Source of the DNA: SLHU01 sp009929975
GTDB lineage: Bacteria; Bacillota; Clostridia; Saccharofermentanales; UBA5734
Reading direction: 5' to 3'
Assembly (NCBI GenBank): GCA_040776905.1
Contig: JAXGZQ010000001.1
Span: 992,001-1,056,000 of the forward strand
DNA: 64,000 nt
Positions within the stretch are counted from its first letter, which is position 1. Each line of letters begins with the position of its first letter. The translations under genes were made by a program, and so were the position numbers. Under the pieces are notes generated by a model. That model was not told the DNA's origin and made no database searches. It saw nothing but the letters and a program-made list of their open reading frames with translations. Positions 17,181 to 26,292 of this stretch are shown here, in pieces.

Positions 17181-18407
17181 ATGGACTTGTTTCAAAAATG
17201 TCGGGAATTTACCCGGGCACACCAGGCAATGGAACTGGGAGTCTACCCGTTCTTTCATATGCTGACCTCTGGCCAGGATACGGAAGTCATGATGAACGGC
17301 CAGCGGACACTGATGCTCGGATCCAACAACTATCTTGGTCTGACGGCTGATCCCCGGGTCAAGGTGGCCGCGGTCAAAGCGGTTGAGAAATACGGCAGCG
17401 GCTGCTCCGGTTCCCGCTTTCTCAATGGCACCCTGGATATCCATGTCGAACTGGAAGCGGCGATGGCCCGGTTTCTCCAGAAAGAAGACTGCATTGTCTT
17501 CTCAACCGGTTTTCAGTCCAACCTGTCCATCATCAGCGCGGTGACCTCACGCTGTGACTATATCCTCTCCGATTCAATGAATCATGCCAGCATTGTGGAC
17601 GCGACCCGGCTCAGCTTCGCCCGGACCATCAAATACCGCCACAGTGATATGGACGACCTGCGCCGTCTGCTGGAACGGTGTTCCGCTGATGAAAAAGGCG
17701 GCATCCTGATCGTCACGGACGGGGTCTTCAGCATGGAAGGCGAAATCTGCAATTTGCCGGGGATTGTCAGCCTGGCACGCGAATACGGCGCCCGTGTCAT
17801 GGTTGATGACGCCCACTCAATCGGTGTTCTCGGCGAGCATGGACGGGGAACAGCCGAATACTTCGGCCTCGAAGCTGAGGTCGACCTGATCATGAACACT
17901 TTTTCCAAGACACTGGCCTCACTCGGCGGCTGTGTGGTCGGAGACGAATCGGTCATCCATTATATCCGCCACAACGCACGTCCTTTCATCTTCAGCGCCA
18001 GCATCCCTCCGGCCCAGGTTGCCGCTGCCCATGAGGCTCTGCGCATCCTGGAGGCCGAGCCGCAGCGGGTCCGCCGGCTGAATGAGATCGCCGCCTATAT
18101 GAAAAAAGGACTTCAGCAGATTGAAGCGGTCAAGGTCAGGGAAAGCGGGAATGACCTGGTTCCGATCATTCCGATTCTAACCGGTAGTGCCGGACGGACG
18201 ATGTATACGGCAAAAGTCCTGCTCGACCACGGGGTTTATGTTAATCCGGTCTTTCCGCCGGCAGTGCCGAGCGACAGCTGCCTTCTGCGCACCAGCTACA
18301 CCGCGACACATACCAACGCGCAGCTGGATGAAGCCTTGTCGATCATCGAAAAGGTTTATTCAGAAATGGCCGGCAACACGGAAATCGATTTTGATATTGA
18401 GATCTGA
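17181..18407 (+). CDS. Alpha-oxoamine synthase family enzyme, close to bacterial serine palmitoyltransferase
   Basis: A 408-aa PLP enzyme of the AOS family (KBL, BioF, HemA, SPT). Blocks GSNNYLGLTADPRV, YGSGCSGSRFLNGTLDIHVELE, DSMNHASIVDATRLS, MVDDAHSIGVLG and NTFSKTLASLGGCV (Schiff-base Lys) are plain. The N-terminal GVYPFFHMLTSGQDTEVMM resembles, as I recall it, the Bacteroides SPT pattern (GVYPYF..., EVEM) more than BioF or KBL, and the C-terminal VNPVFPPAVPSDSCLLRTS block also fits that group. It would condense an acyl-CoA or acyl-ACP with an amino acid with decarboxylation. No lipid genes are adjacent, so sphingolipid synthesis is an inference; glycine C-acetyltransferase is the alternative. 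Confidence 0.82.
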   Translation: MDLFQKCREFTRAHQAMELGVYPFFHMLTSGQDTEVMMNGQRTLMLGSNNYLGLTADPRVKVAAVKAVEKYGSGCSGSRFLNGTLDIHVELEAAMARFLQKEDCIVFSTGFQSNLSIISAVTSRCDYILSDSMNHASIVDATRLSFARTIKYRHSDMDDLRRLLERCSADEKGGILIVTDGVFSMEGEICNLPGIVSLAREYGARVMVDDAHSIGVLGEHGRGTAEYFGLEAEVDLIMNTFSKTLASLGGCVVGDESVIHYIRHNARPFIFSASIPPAQVAAAHEALRILEAEPQRVRRLNEIAAYMKKGLQQIEAVKVRESGNDLVPIIPILTGSAGRTMYTAKVLLDHGVYVNPVFPPAVPSDSCLLRTSYTATHTNAQLDEALSIIEKVYSEMAGNTEIDFDIEI

Positions 18408-18424
18408 TGACCGGCGACCGGTCA
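18408..18424. terminator. Short hairpin between convergent genes
   Basis: TGACCGG-CGA-CCGGTCA is a perfect 7-bp stem with a 3-base loop, lying directly after the alpha-oxoamine synthase stop and covering the stop codon of the facing gene. There is no T-run, so its value as an intrinsic terminator is doubtful. Confidence 0.35.
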
Positions 18425-19207
18425 GCCGCGCCTCTGCTCCAGCACCGACGTACAGAACGCGAGATCCTCTTCTGTGTTCACCCCGAGAATCTGCTGCTCG
18501 TCTTCAATCCGGTGAGTCGCCAGTTTCAACCCGGCTGACTGCATGATTTTCGGCACATCGGTCAAATAGTATTCGCCCTGCTGATTATCATTGCTGAGTT
18601 TCCCTAACATTGAGAACAGGTGGCGGGCACGGAAAATATAGACACCGGGATTAACCTCGCGGATCGCCAGTTGTTCAGGCGTACAGTCTTTCTGTTCAAC
18701 AATGCCGCTGAAACAACCTGACTCATCCCGCAGTATCCTGCCATAGGATAACAGGGTCTCCGTATGGGCGGTCAGCATGGTGCAGTCGGCATCTGAACGC
18801 TGATGCAGCGTGATCAGATCAGTGTAGGTCCGGCTCTCGAACAGCGGCATATCCCCATAGACAACCAGCACATCTCCGTCATAATCCGACAGGGCGTCCG
18901 CTGCTGCCATCACCGCATGGCCGGTTCCCAGCTGCCTGGTCTGCAGAACATACTGGTACGCGCCGCCCATGGCGTCTTTCACTTTGTCCGCCTGGAATCC
19001 GACCACCATGATGACATCCGCGGGATCCGCGAATGACAGATTATCAGCGACCCAGGCCAGCAGTGGCCGGCCGGCCGCCTGGCGCAGGACTTTGGGCAGA
19101 TCAAACTGTTCTGACTGCAGCCGGCTTCCCTTGCCGGCGGCAAGCACAATGACTTTCAGCGGGCGTTCCGGCCGCCATGATGAGGCGGTCTCAATTGTCT
19201 GACTCAT
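18422..19207 (-). CDS. GlmU-like sugar-1-phosphate nucleotidyltransferase
   Basis: A 261-aa protein consisting of the nucleotidyltransferase domain only. LKVIVLAAGKGSRLQSE is the NTP-binding loop. LPKVLRQAAGRPLLAWVADN, the GTGHAVMAA uracil-binding-type loop, VVYGDMPLFE with the metal Asp, and EQKDCTPEQLAIREVNPGVY all follow GlmU order. The left-handed beta-helix acetyltransferase half of GlmU is absent. The start at 19207 overlaps the kinase gene by 17 bases. It would join a sugar-1-phosphate to UTP (or dTTP) to give an NDP-sugar. Paired with the GHMP kinase upstream it makes a kinase-plus-pyrophosphorylase salvage route. The sugar is not identifiable. Confidence 0.85.
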   Translation of the reverse strand: MSQTIETASSWRPERPLKVIVLAAGKGSRLQSEQFDLPKVLRQAAGRPLLAWVADNLSFADPADVIMVVGFQADKVKDAMGGAYQYVLQTRQLGTGHAVMAAADALSDYDGDVLVVYGDMPLFESRTYTDLITLHQRSDADCTMLTAHTETLLSYGRILRDESGCFSGIVEQKDCTPEQLAIREVNPGVYIFRARHLFSMLGKLSNDNQQGEYYLTDVPKIMQSAGLKLATHRIEDEQQILGVNTEEDLAFCTSVLEQRRG

Positions 19208-20327
19208 AGTTATTTTCCCTTCTTGCTCCTGTGTCGATGTGCAGGCGCCGGGCCGGATAGCCACGCGCTTGCACCGCGTCAATAATTTCATCCGCGCGGC
19301 TTTCCGGTGCTGTGACAAAACAGCAGCCGCCGCCGCCGGAACCGTTTATCTTTCCACCCCATGCGCCATGCGCGGTCGCGCAGTCGAGGATTTCTTCGAT
19401 CACCGGTGTCGAGATCCCCAGTCCGTCACGCAGCTGAGCATGGTGCTGGCTGATCATCCGGCCCAGAACGACGTCATCCGTCGGTTGTTCCGTCAGGAGC
19501 CTGAGGCCTTCTGTCAGCAGCCGCTTGTTTTCCAGATTCGCCAGCAGCGGCCGGCTCAGTTTCTCCGGCAGGCTGCCCGCCAGTTTCTCAGCGTCCGGTC
19601 TTCGGGCCAGATCACGTATTCCGTCAATCCCGTGCACTTTCAATGCCTCAACGGCTGCCAGCGTCGGTATTTTCGCTCCCGCCAGCACCCGGGTGGTCTC
19701 CTTTTGCTGCAGTGAATCAAACAGGATCAGGCATCCGCCGGGCTTTCCCGCCAGTGATCGATAGGTGAAGGGATTTGCGAATGTCAGGTGCAGCAGTCCG
19801 CCATGGGCTGCCATGATATGATCCATCTGGCCGCCTGGCTCACCGAACTCGCTCACTTCGGCTTGAAAAGCCCAGTCCGCGATCTGCCGCGGATCCTGCG
19901 CAGCGGGGTGTCCCATCCATTCAAGAATCGCCTTGATCAGCACGACGATCATCGTACTGGAAGAGCACATTCCCTTGCCGATCGGGATTTCTGAATCCAG
20001 TGTGGCATCAAACCCGCCGCTGATACAACCGTTGCGCCGCAGGACATTCAGCGTGCTGCGCAGATAATCGCGATGATGTGCATACATGATCGGTTGATCG
20101 AGGTCGACAGTCAGATAGTCATACGATCCGTCCGGGTTGCCGGCATTCAGCTGATCAAGACGGCTGTCCCGGATGGCAATACAGGCCTTCTGATCAGATC
20201 GTCCGCTGATTCGGGCATAAAAGCGAAGGTCAATCGCGGCCGCGATGACATCGAGCCCGAGATAATCCTGATGCTCACCGAAAAGGCAGACCCGGCTGGG
20301 GGCTGAAACACGAATCACATCCGGCAT
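19191..20327 (-). CDS. GHMP-family sugar kinase (galactokinase-like)
   Basis: A 378-aa GHMP kinase. Motif 1 SAPSRVCLFGEHQDYLGLDV corresponds to the galactokinase signature (GEHTDYNxG); motif 2 PIGKGMCSSSTMIVVLI is the ATP-binding Gly/Ser loop; motif 3 KINGSGGGGCCFVT is near the C-terminus. It would phosphorylate a sugar at the anomeric hydroxyl, as galactokinase, L-arabinokinase and N-acetylhexosamine kinases do. One base separates it from the SGNH hydrolase gene upstream and it overlaps the nucleotidyltransferase gene downstream, so all three are co-translated. It is not close enough to GalK to name the sugar, and no galT or galE is nearby. Confidence 0.88.
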   Translation of the reverse strand: MPDVIRVSAPSRVCLFGEHQDYLGLDVIAAAIDLRFYARISGRSDQKACIAIRDSRLDQLNAGNPDGSYDYLTVDLDQPIMYAHHRDYLRSTLNVLRRNGCISGGFDATLDSEIPIGKGMCSSSTMIVVLIKAILEWMGHPAAQDPRQIADWAFQAEVSEFGEPGGQMDHIMAAHGGLLHLTFANPFTYRSLAGKPGGCLILFDSLQQKETTRVLAGAKIPTLAAVEALKVHGIDGIRDLARRPDAEKLAGSLPEKLSRPLLANLENKRLLTEGLRLLTEQPTDDVVLGRMISQHHAQLRDGLGISTPVIEEILDCATAHGAWGGKINGSGGGGCCFVTAPESRADEIIDAVQARGYPARRLHIDTGARRENNYESDN

Positions 20328-20328
20328 G

Positions 20329-20970
20329 TCAGGCTCCGATCGCCTGCAGGAACAGGCGGCTGATCAGGGCCGATCCAATATGGTTGGGGTGGATCCGGTC
20401 ACCGGACGCCACATAGGAATGATAATGCTTGAGCAGTTGATCAAATCCGGCCTGCAAGTCAACAAACACCGCGTCATGCGCCGCGGCAATCTCACGGCAG
20501 ACCGCACCGTATTCATCCATCCGCCGCCGCATCGGATCGTCAAGCGCCGGTTCCATCATATAAGGCGACATGATCACCAGACCATCAAGCTCCGGTCGGA
20601 TTTCGGCAACACGCAGCTTCATCAGCCGCCGGTACTCCTCGGGCAGCACATGTGATTCAGGGATCAGGGGAGCGTCAAACTGCCGCCAGACATCATTGAT
20701 GCCAATCAGCATGACCAGCCAGTCCGGCCTCAGATCAGCCACATCCGTTTGCCAGCGGGCATCGAGATGCCGCATGGTGTCACCGCTGACACCGCTGTTG
20801 ACAACCCGTATTTTCTTTTCCGGATGCACGGCATGCAGTTCACCGTCAATCAGGAGAACATAGCCATTGCCGAGCCCGCCGAAGGCGCTTTCTCCAACAG
20901 GCCGTGCCCGGCCGCAGTCGGTCACCGAGTCGCCGGTAAACAAGAGTTTGGCATGATCTTTCAGCAGCAT
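20329..20970 (-). CDS. SGNH/GDSL-family hydrolase
   Basis: A 213-aa GDSL-type esterase. Block I is FTGDSVTDCGRA (nucleophile Ser), block II VVNSGVSGDTMRHLD (oxyanion Gly), block III LIGINDVWRQF (Asn), block V GDRIHPNHIGSALI (Asp and His). There is no signal peptide, so it is cytoplasmic, which is unusual for polysaccharide deacetylating esterases and points to a small imported ester. It is first in the three-gene operon with a GHMP kinase and a nucleotidyltransferase, and could remove an acyl group from the sugar before its activation. GGGGAGG lies 5 bases before the ATG. Confidence 0.88.
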   Translation of the reverse strand: MLLKDHAKLLFTGDSVTDCGRARPVGESAFGGLGNGYVLLIDGELHAVHPEKKIRVVNSGVSGDTMRHLDARWQTDVADLRPDWLVMLIGINDVWRQFDAPLIPESHVLPEEYRRLMKLRVAEIRPELDGLVIMSPYMMEPALDDPMRRRMDEYGAVCREIAAAHDAVFVDLQAGFDQLLKHYHSYVASGDRIHPNHIGSALISRLFLQAIGA

Positions 20971-21205
20971 AGAACCTCCCCGCCGGCCACTTCAGCCGGT
21001 TCATATTGCCTGTTATTTCACTGGATTGAGAATATCAAAGCCGGCCGTAATTAACAAGGCGTCACCTGCTGATCCCGTCAGGACAGACCGGATTCATTCT
21101 TCCAACAGAAATCTGGTATAGTATGATTATCTTGATTCCGGCAAGTTGCCCGAATTGCCACCTTTGGTACCAGAGTCCCGGAATCACCCGGAAAGAGGAA
21201 CTGTC

Positions 21206-22000
21206 ATGAAGCTGATCAGTTGGAATGTCAATGGAATCAGGGCGGCCGAACGCAAAGGGTTCATCGATTATGCCGTCAGTTCAGATGCCGATATCATCTG
21301 CCTGCAGGAGATCAAGGCACTGCCTGAGCAATTATCACCGGCCCTGCATCATATTCCGGGATACACCGCCTGGTTCAACGGGGCTGAACGCAAGGGCTAC
21401 AGCGGCACCGCCCTGTACAGCCGGATCCAGCCGCGGCGGGTCGAAAACGGATTCGGCCTGGTTGAGTTCGACCGGGAAGGACGGGTTCAGATCGCTGATT
21501 ATGATGATTTCCTGCTGTATAACATCTATTACCCCAATGGCGCGGCCCGGGCTGAGCGCCTGGACTATAAAATGAGATTCTATGAGGCCTTTCACGACCA
21601 TGTGCTCAGGCAGCGCGACGCCGGCCGATCCATCATCGTCTGTGGCGATGTCAACACGGCCCATCAGCCGATTGATCTGGCCCGTCCGGCGGAAAATGAG
21701 AAAACCTCGGGCTTTCTGCCCGAGGAACGTGCGTTCATCGACCGATTCATCGAATCAGGGTTCATTGACACCTTTCGCCACTTCAGCGGTGCGCCTGAAC
21801 AATATACCTGGTGGGATATGAAAACAAGAGCCCGTGAACGCAATGTCGGCTGGCGGATTGATTATTTCTTTGTCAGTGAGGACTTGCGGCCCCGGCTGGT
21901 CGAAGCCGGTATTCAGTCAGATGTCATGGGTTCGGATCACTGCCCGATCAGTCTTGAGATTGCCGGTTCCGGGCCAGCGCGGCTTCAACAAACCCGGTAA
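21206..22000 (+). CDS. xth: Exodeoxyribonuclease III (AP endonuclease)
   Basis: A 264-aa enzyme of the ExoIII/ExoA class. LISWNVNGIRAAERKGF, ICLQEIKAL (metal Glu), the GYSGTALYSR loop, YYPNGA, GDVNTAHQPIDL, WRIDYFFVS and GSDHCPI (catalytic Asp-His) appear in the standard order. It nicks DNA at abasic sites and acts as a 3'-5' exonuclease in base excision repair. AGAGGAA lies about 6 bases before ATG 21206; an in-frame upstream ATG lacks a ribosome site. Its last 53 bases overlap the last 53 bases of the convergent pyrG gene, so the two C-termini are read from the same DNA. Confidence 0.96.
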   Translation: MKLISWNVNGIRAAERKGFIDYAVSSDADIICLQEIKALPEQLSPALHHIPGYTAWFNGAERKGYSGTALYSRIQPRRVENGFGLVEFDREGRVQIADYDDFLLYNIYYPNGAARAERLDYKMRFYEAFHDHVLRQRDAGRSIIVCGDVNTAHQPIDLARPAENEKTSGFLPEERAFIDRFIESGFIDTFRHFSGAPEQYTWWDMKTRARERNVGWRIDYFFVSEDLRPRLVEAGIQSDVMGSDHCPISLEIAGSGPARLQQTR

Positions 22001-23552
22001 ACAGCGGATGCGGCCGGTTCGGCCTCGACTTGAATTCGGGATGGAACTGGCAGCCGATATACCACGGATGATCAGCCAGTTCAACCATTTCAACGATACG
22101 CCGGTCCGGTGACTGGCCACAGAGAATCATGCCGGCAGACTGAAATTGATCCCGATAATCATTGTTGAACTCATAACGATGGCGGTGGCGTTCACTGATC
22201 TCCAGTTGACCGTAGACCGCGGCTGCCTTGCTCTCCGGCTGCAGTACACATGGATACCGGCCCAGCCGCATGGTTCCGCCGAGCTGATCAACCGCCTGCT
22301 GTTCCGGCATCAGGTCGATGACCGGATGGGGCGTTTCCGCCGCAAACTCCGTGCTGTGGGCCTGCGCCAGGCCGATGACGTGGCGGGCATACTCCACGAT
22401 CGCGATCTGCATGCCCAGGCAGATACCGAAAAACGGGATTTTCTCTTCACGGGCATAACGGGCTGCCTGCACTTTTCCCTCGATCCCGCGGCTGCCGAAG
22501 CCACCCGGAACGAGAATCCCGTCGAATCCGGACAGCAGTGCGGCCGGGTCGCTGTCAGCCAGTTCATCCGAGTCGATCCAGCCAATCTCAACACCGGTTC
22601 GCGTCCCGATCCCGCCATGCGTCAGGGCTTCGACAATGCTGAGATAAGAGTCATGCAGACTGGCATATTTCCCGACCAACGCGATCCTGACCTGCTGCCG
22701 CGGGTGCTGCAGCGCGTCAACCATATACTGCCAGGCTGAAAGATCCGGTTTCTGGAATGTCAGCTGAAAGCGGCGGCAGACAATGTCTGCCAGGCCTTCT
22801 TTCTCCAGTGCCAGCGGGACCGAATACAGCAGCGGCAAGTCAAGATTTTCAATGACGCATTCATGCGGAACATTGCAGAACAGCGCGATCTTGCTTTTCA
22901 GTTCCTGGCTGATCGGGGTCTCCGAACGACAGATGATGATATCCGGCTGGATGCCCAGGCTGAGGAGATCCTTGACACTATGCTGCGTCGGCTTGGTTTT
23001 CTGTTCCTGTGAAGCCGAAAGATATGGAATCAGCGTCACATGAATGAACAGGCAGTTTTCCCGCCCGACATCCGCCGCGAACTGGCGTGTCGCTTCAATA
23101 ATCGGCAGCCCTTCAATGTCACCGATCGTACCGCCGATTTCAATCAGCGCGACATCATAGCCACTTTTCCCGTTCTGGATGTTTTCCTTGATTTCATTGG
23201 TAATATGGGGAATCACCTGAACCGTACCGCCCTGATAATCGCCGCGGCGTTCCTTATGAATGACCGACCAGTAGATCCTGCCCGACGTAATATTGCTGCT
23301 TTGCGATAGTGATTCATCAATGAATCGTTCATAATGGCCAAGATCCAGATCTGTTTCCGCACCGTCATCGGTCACAAACACTTCACCGTGCTGATACGGA
23401 CTCATGGTACCGGGATCAATATTGAGATAAGGATCGAATTTCTGCATCGTTACCCGGACACCGCGGGCTTTGAGCAGCCGCCCGAGTGAGGCGGCCGTTA
23501 TTCCCTTGCCTAATCCGGAAACCACACCGCCTGTCACAAAAATATACTTCAT
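21948..23552 (-). CDS. pyrG: CTP synthase
   Basis: A 534-aa protein of standard length. The N-terminal amidoligase domain has KYIFVTGGVVSGLGKGITAA, DPYLNIDPGTMSPYQHGEVF, and EIGGTIGDIEG. The C-terminal class I glutamine amidotransferase has GILVPGGFGSRGIEGK, FGICLGMQ with the nucleophile Cys, and HPEFKSRP with the catalytic His and Glu. It makes CTP from UTP using glutamine and ATP. AAGGAG lies 6 bases before the ATG. The gene's 3' end overlaps the exonuclease III gene tail to tail, with no terminator between them. Secure. Confidence 0.98.
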   Translation of the reverse strand: MKYIFVTGGVVSGLGKGITAASLGRLLKARGVRVTMQKFDPYLNIDPGTMSPYQHGEVFVTDDGAETDLDLGHYERFIDESLSQSSNITSGRIYWSVIHKERRGDYQGGTVQVIPHITNEIKENIQNGKSGYDVALIEIGGTIGDIEGLPIIEATRQFAADVGRENCLFIHVTLIPYLSASQEQKTKPTQHSVKDLLSLGIQPDIIICRSETPISQELKSKIALFCNVPHECVIENLDLPLLYSVPLALEKEGLADIVCRRFQLTFQKPDLSAWQYMVDALQHPRQQVRIALVGKYASLHDSYLSIVEALTHGGIGTRTGVEIGWIDSDELADSDPAALLSGFDGILVPGGFGSRGIEGKVQAARYAREEKIPFFGICLGMQIAIVEYARHVIGLAQAHSTEFAAETPHPVIDLMPEQQAVDQLGGTMRLGRYPCVLQPESKAAAVYGQLEISERHRHRYEFNNDYRDQFQSAGMILCGQSPDRRIVEMVELADHPWYIGCQFHPEFKSRPNRPHPLFTGFVEAALARNRQSQD

Positions 23553-23737
23553 GGATCGCTCCTTATCCTCTGCCGCGGACCTTGCGTGCGAACAATACGT
23601 TATGATTATAGCTTCTGACCGGGGTCATGACAATCTGGATCGTGGTAAAATAATATCAAACCGATTCAGATCCATTGATCATCCGGCAGCAGCACGACTC
23701 TGCGATGCCATGTGCCAGGCGGCAGAAAGAGGCCATC

Positions 23738-25216
23738 ATGAGCCAGATTGCGGACTTATCCCGATCAACGATTCCGATGCGTCAAACAGAACACGATGCG
23801 TTTCTACGCCAGATTAAACCGATGGTGACAGAAGAAAAACGTCAGGCCACCAATATCATCATGATCCTGATGGATGATCTTGGCTGGGGCGATTTATCCT
23901 GTTTTGGCTCCCAGGCCATCCGGACACCCAATCTCGACCGGCTGGCAGATGAGGGTATCGTCATGGAAAACGGCTACAGCTCCAGCCCGATCTGTACACC
24001 CAGCCGTTTCGGACTGCTGACCGGCCGCTACCCGTGCCGCGGTTTGATCGACAATGTCTTTTTCCCCACCATCCCGGTTGAAGATCACCAGATCATCACG
24101 CAGCGCTATGAAATCGCTGATGACGAGATCGATGGCCGGGCCAGTCCGCAGCTGATTGAGCGGACCCGGGCGCTCTATCAGCGGATCAGCCATGAAAGCC
24201 TCGTCAATGGCATTCTTGAAGATGAACTGACGATCGCCGAGCTGCTGTCCGCCCGCGGCTACCGGACCGGCATGTTCGGCAAATGGCATCTGGGCGATCA
24301 TTCGCCGCATCTGCCGAATGATAAAGGCTTCGATTATTTTTACGGGGCTCATTACTCCAATGACATGTGCCCATATCATTTCTGGCGCAACCGTGAGATT
24401 GCTGTTGAAGCACCGTTCGATCAGCGGCAAATCACCGGACTGCTCAATCAGGAGTTGTTCAGTTTTATCCGGCAAAGCGGCCCTGAACCCTTCTTTGCCT
24501 ATTACGCCTCACCCTGGCCGCATCATCCGATCAGCAGCGGCCAGGCCTTCGCCGGGACATCCAAAGCCGGGGGCTACGGCGATTGTATCGAGGAGTTCGA
24601 TCACGGAATTGGTGAACTGCTCGATCTGCTTGAATATGAAGGCAAACTTGACCAGACGCTGATTGTGTTCACATCCGATAACGGGCCCTGGCATCAGGGT
24701 TCACCGGGGCTGCACCGCGGCCGCAAAGGCAATGTCTTTGACGGAGGCCAGATCGTTCCCACCCTGATTCACTGGCCGGCCGGCGGACAAAGCGGCATCA
24801 CCATCAATGAACCGGTCATGAACATTGACTTCTTCCCGACTTTCTCTGATCTGGCCGGTATCCCGCTGCCGGACGACCGGATCATTGATGGGTGCAGCCT
24901 GCTGCCTCTCCTGCGGGGCGATGAAACACGAAGTCCGCACGATGTGCTTTTCTTTGTTGATTCAACGGTACCGATCCGCGAAACTCAGGGATACGCGATT
25001 CGCAGCCGCGATCACTTCAAGTATTTCGCCGCGAAAAAAAGTGAGAACTCCGTTTACCAGAGCATGATGATCCACCCGTTCCTTTTCGATCTGCAGGCTG
25101 ATCCAAACGAGTCGTATGATGTCAGGTCAATCCACCCGGCGAAAGCGTCTGAATTGAAGGATCAGCTCGAAGCGTTTAATGCGTCGGTCCGCCAGAATCC
25201 ACGCGGCTGGATCTGA
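23738..25216 (+). CDS. Cytoplasmic sulfatase (S1-type, formylglycine Cys)
   Basis: A 492-aa alkaline-phosphatase-superfamily sulfatase. ILMDDLGWGDLSCFGSQ holds the paired metal Asp residues. SSPICTPSRFGLLTGRYP (~residue 85) contains C-T-P-S-R, the Cys-type signature converted to formylglycine. FGKWHLGDH and FTSDNGPWH complete the site. Anaerobes mature it with a radical-SAM sulfatase-maturing enzyme, not present here. No signal peptide is seen, so it acts on imported sulfated oligosaccharides. ATG 23738 has AGAGG 6 bases upstream. Its stop codon abuts that of the facing Asp-box gene (25216|25217), placing it beside, though not inside, the glycyl-radical operon. Substrate unknown. Confidence 0.92.
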   Translation: MSQIADLSRSTIPMRQTEHDAFLRQIKPMVTEEKRQATNIIMILMDDLGWGDLSCFGSQAIRTPNLDRLADEGIVMENGYSSSPICTPSRFGLLTGRYPCRGLIDNVFFPTIPVEDHQIITQRYEIADDEIDGRASPQLIERTRALYQRISHESLVNGILEDELTIAELLSARGYRTGMFGKWHLGDHSPHLPNDKGFDYFYGAHYSNDMCPYHFWRNREIAVEAPFDQRQITGLLNQELFSFIRQSGPEPFFAYYASPWPHHPISSGQAFAGTSKAGGYGDCIEEFDHGIGELLDLLEYEGKLDQTLIVFTSDNGPWHQGSPGLHRGRKGNVFDGGQIVPTLIHWPAGGQSGITINEPVMNIDFFPTFSDLAGIPLPDDRIIDGCSLLPLLRGDETRSPHDVLFFVDSTVPIRETQGYAIRSRDHFKYFAAKKSENSVYQSMMIHPFLFDLQADPNESYDVRSIHPAKASELKDQLEAFNASVRQNPRGWI

Positions 25217-26254
25217 TCAAGGCAGAACATGGCTGAGAGGAATGATATTCAGCTTCAGCGAAGTCCCTTCGAAATTTCGTCTGCCCGGCAGATCCTGCCA
25301 TTCGTAATAGGTCAGATACAGCGAGTGGTCGATCACCGTCATGCTCGTATAGGCATGGCAGATCCCCGGTGTCTGTTCCAGATAACGAATATGATGCCAT
25401 GTACGGCCGTCATCATCCGATACCGCGCTGCAAAGCGGCCAGCGGTCACGCCATCCGGCAAATCGGCCGAAGACCGTCGGATTCCAGATCATCAGGAGCT
25501 GGCCGGTTTCCGGCAGTCGTTTGACCGTCGCCGGTGAAACCCCGCTGACCAGCGGCATCGGTTCAGGAGAGGACCAGGAATCACCACCGTCTTTCGATTG
25601 GCACTGGTAAATATAGCCCAGATCCGAACGGATGATCATCATCAGCGAGCCATCTCTCAGTTCGACAAGCCCGGGTTCCTGAACTCCGGTCCGGGAAGCC
25701 GCCAGTTCAACCGGCTGTCGTCCCTGCTGCCAGCTCATTCCACCGTCATCTGAATAGAAACACAGACCAAGCGCATGTCCAGACCGTTCATCCTGATTCC
25801 AGGCAGCCGGAACAAGAATCCGGCCATAGGCGGTCAGCAGCACTCTGGCATTATTGACTACATGGTACCCCGGCTGAGCACTGACTTTGATCGGCTCACC
25901 CCAGGTCCGGCCGTCATCGCCACTACGTCTGACATAACAATGGCAGGACGTGTAGGAGTCATCTTTGATCAGAAAAAACATCAGCAGCTCACTGTGATAG
26001 CGCAGAAATGAAACTGACATGGTGTTGGCACCACCCCGGTTGGCCTGAAGGACAAAGGCGTCTGACCAGGTCAGACCGCCGTCAACCGATCGTCTGCCTG
26101 CGATATGCGCCGCGCTGAAATCCTCATGTCCGCCGGTAAAGCAGGTCCAGCCAAGCAGCAGCGAACCGTCTGACAATTCAATCAGATCGCCTTCAGATTG
26201 CCGCGGTGATGTTTCGCTGTACGGACAGACGGTCAGGGTCACATGGTCCAGCAT
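25217..26254 (-). CDS. Asp-box (sialidase-fold) glycosidase-like protein
   Basis: A 345-aa six-bladed propeller protein. Five Asp-box repeats are readable: SVDGGLTW, SGDDGRTW, SDDGGMSW, SKDGGDSW and SDDDGRTW. A Glu-containing block LVELRDGSLMMIIRSD and Arg residues in PRQSEGDLIE fit the exo-alpha-sialidase superfamily, but the FRIP motif of true sialidases is not present. No signal peptide, so cytoplasmic. ATG 26254 has GGAGGCGG upstream; a longer start at 26302 would overlap the aldolase gene. It is last in the operon with the aldolase and glycyl radical enzyme. A glycosidase or lyase acting on an acidic or sulfated sugar is plausible. Confidence 0.82.
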   Translation of the reverse strand: MLDHVTLTVCPYSETSPRQSEGDLIELSDGSLLLGWTCFTGGHEDFSAAHIAGRRSVDGGLTWSDAFVLQANRGGANTMSVSFLRYHSELLMFFLIKDDSYTSCHCYVRRSGDDGRTWGEPIKVSAQPGYHVVNNARVLLTAYGRILVPAAWNQDERSGHALGLCFYSDDGGMSWQQGRQPVELAASRTGVQEPGLVELRDGSLMMIIRSDLGYIYQCQSKDGGDSWSSPEPMPLVSGVSPATVKRLPETGQLLMIWNPTVFGRFAGWRDRWPLCSAVSDDDGRTWHHIRYLEQTPGICHAYTSMTVIDHSLYLTYYEWQDLPGRRNFEGTSLKLNIIPLSHVLP

Positions 26255-26292
26255 GATCGTTTCCGCCTCCTCTCGATCGTAAAATTCAGTTG

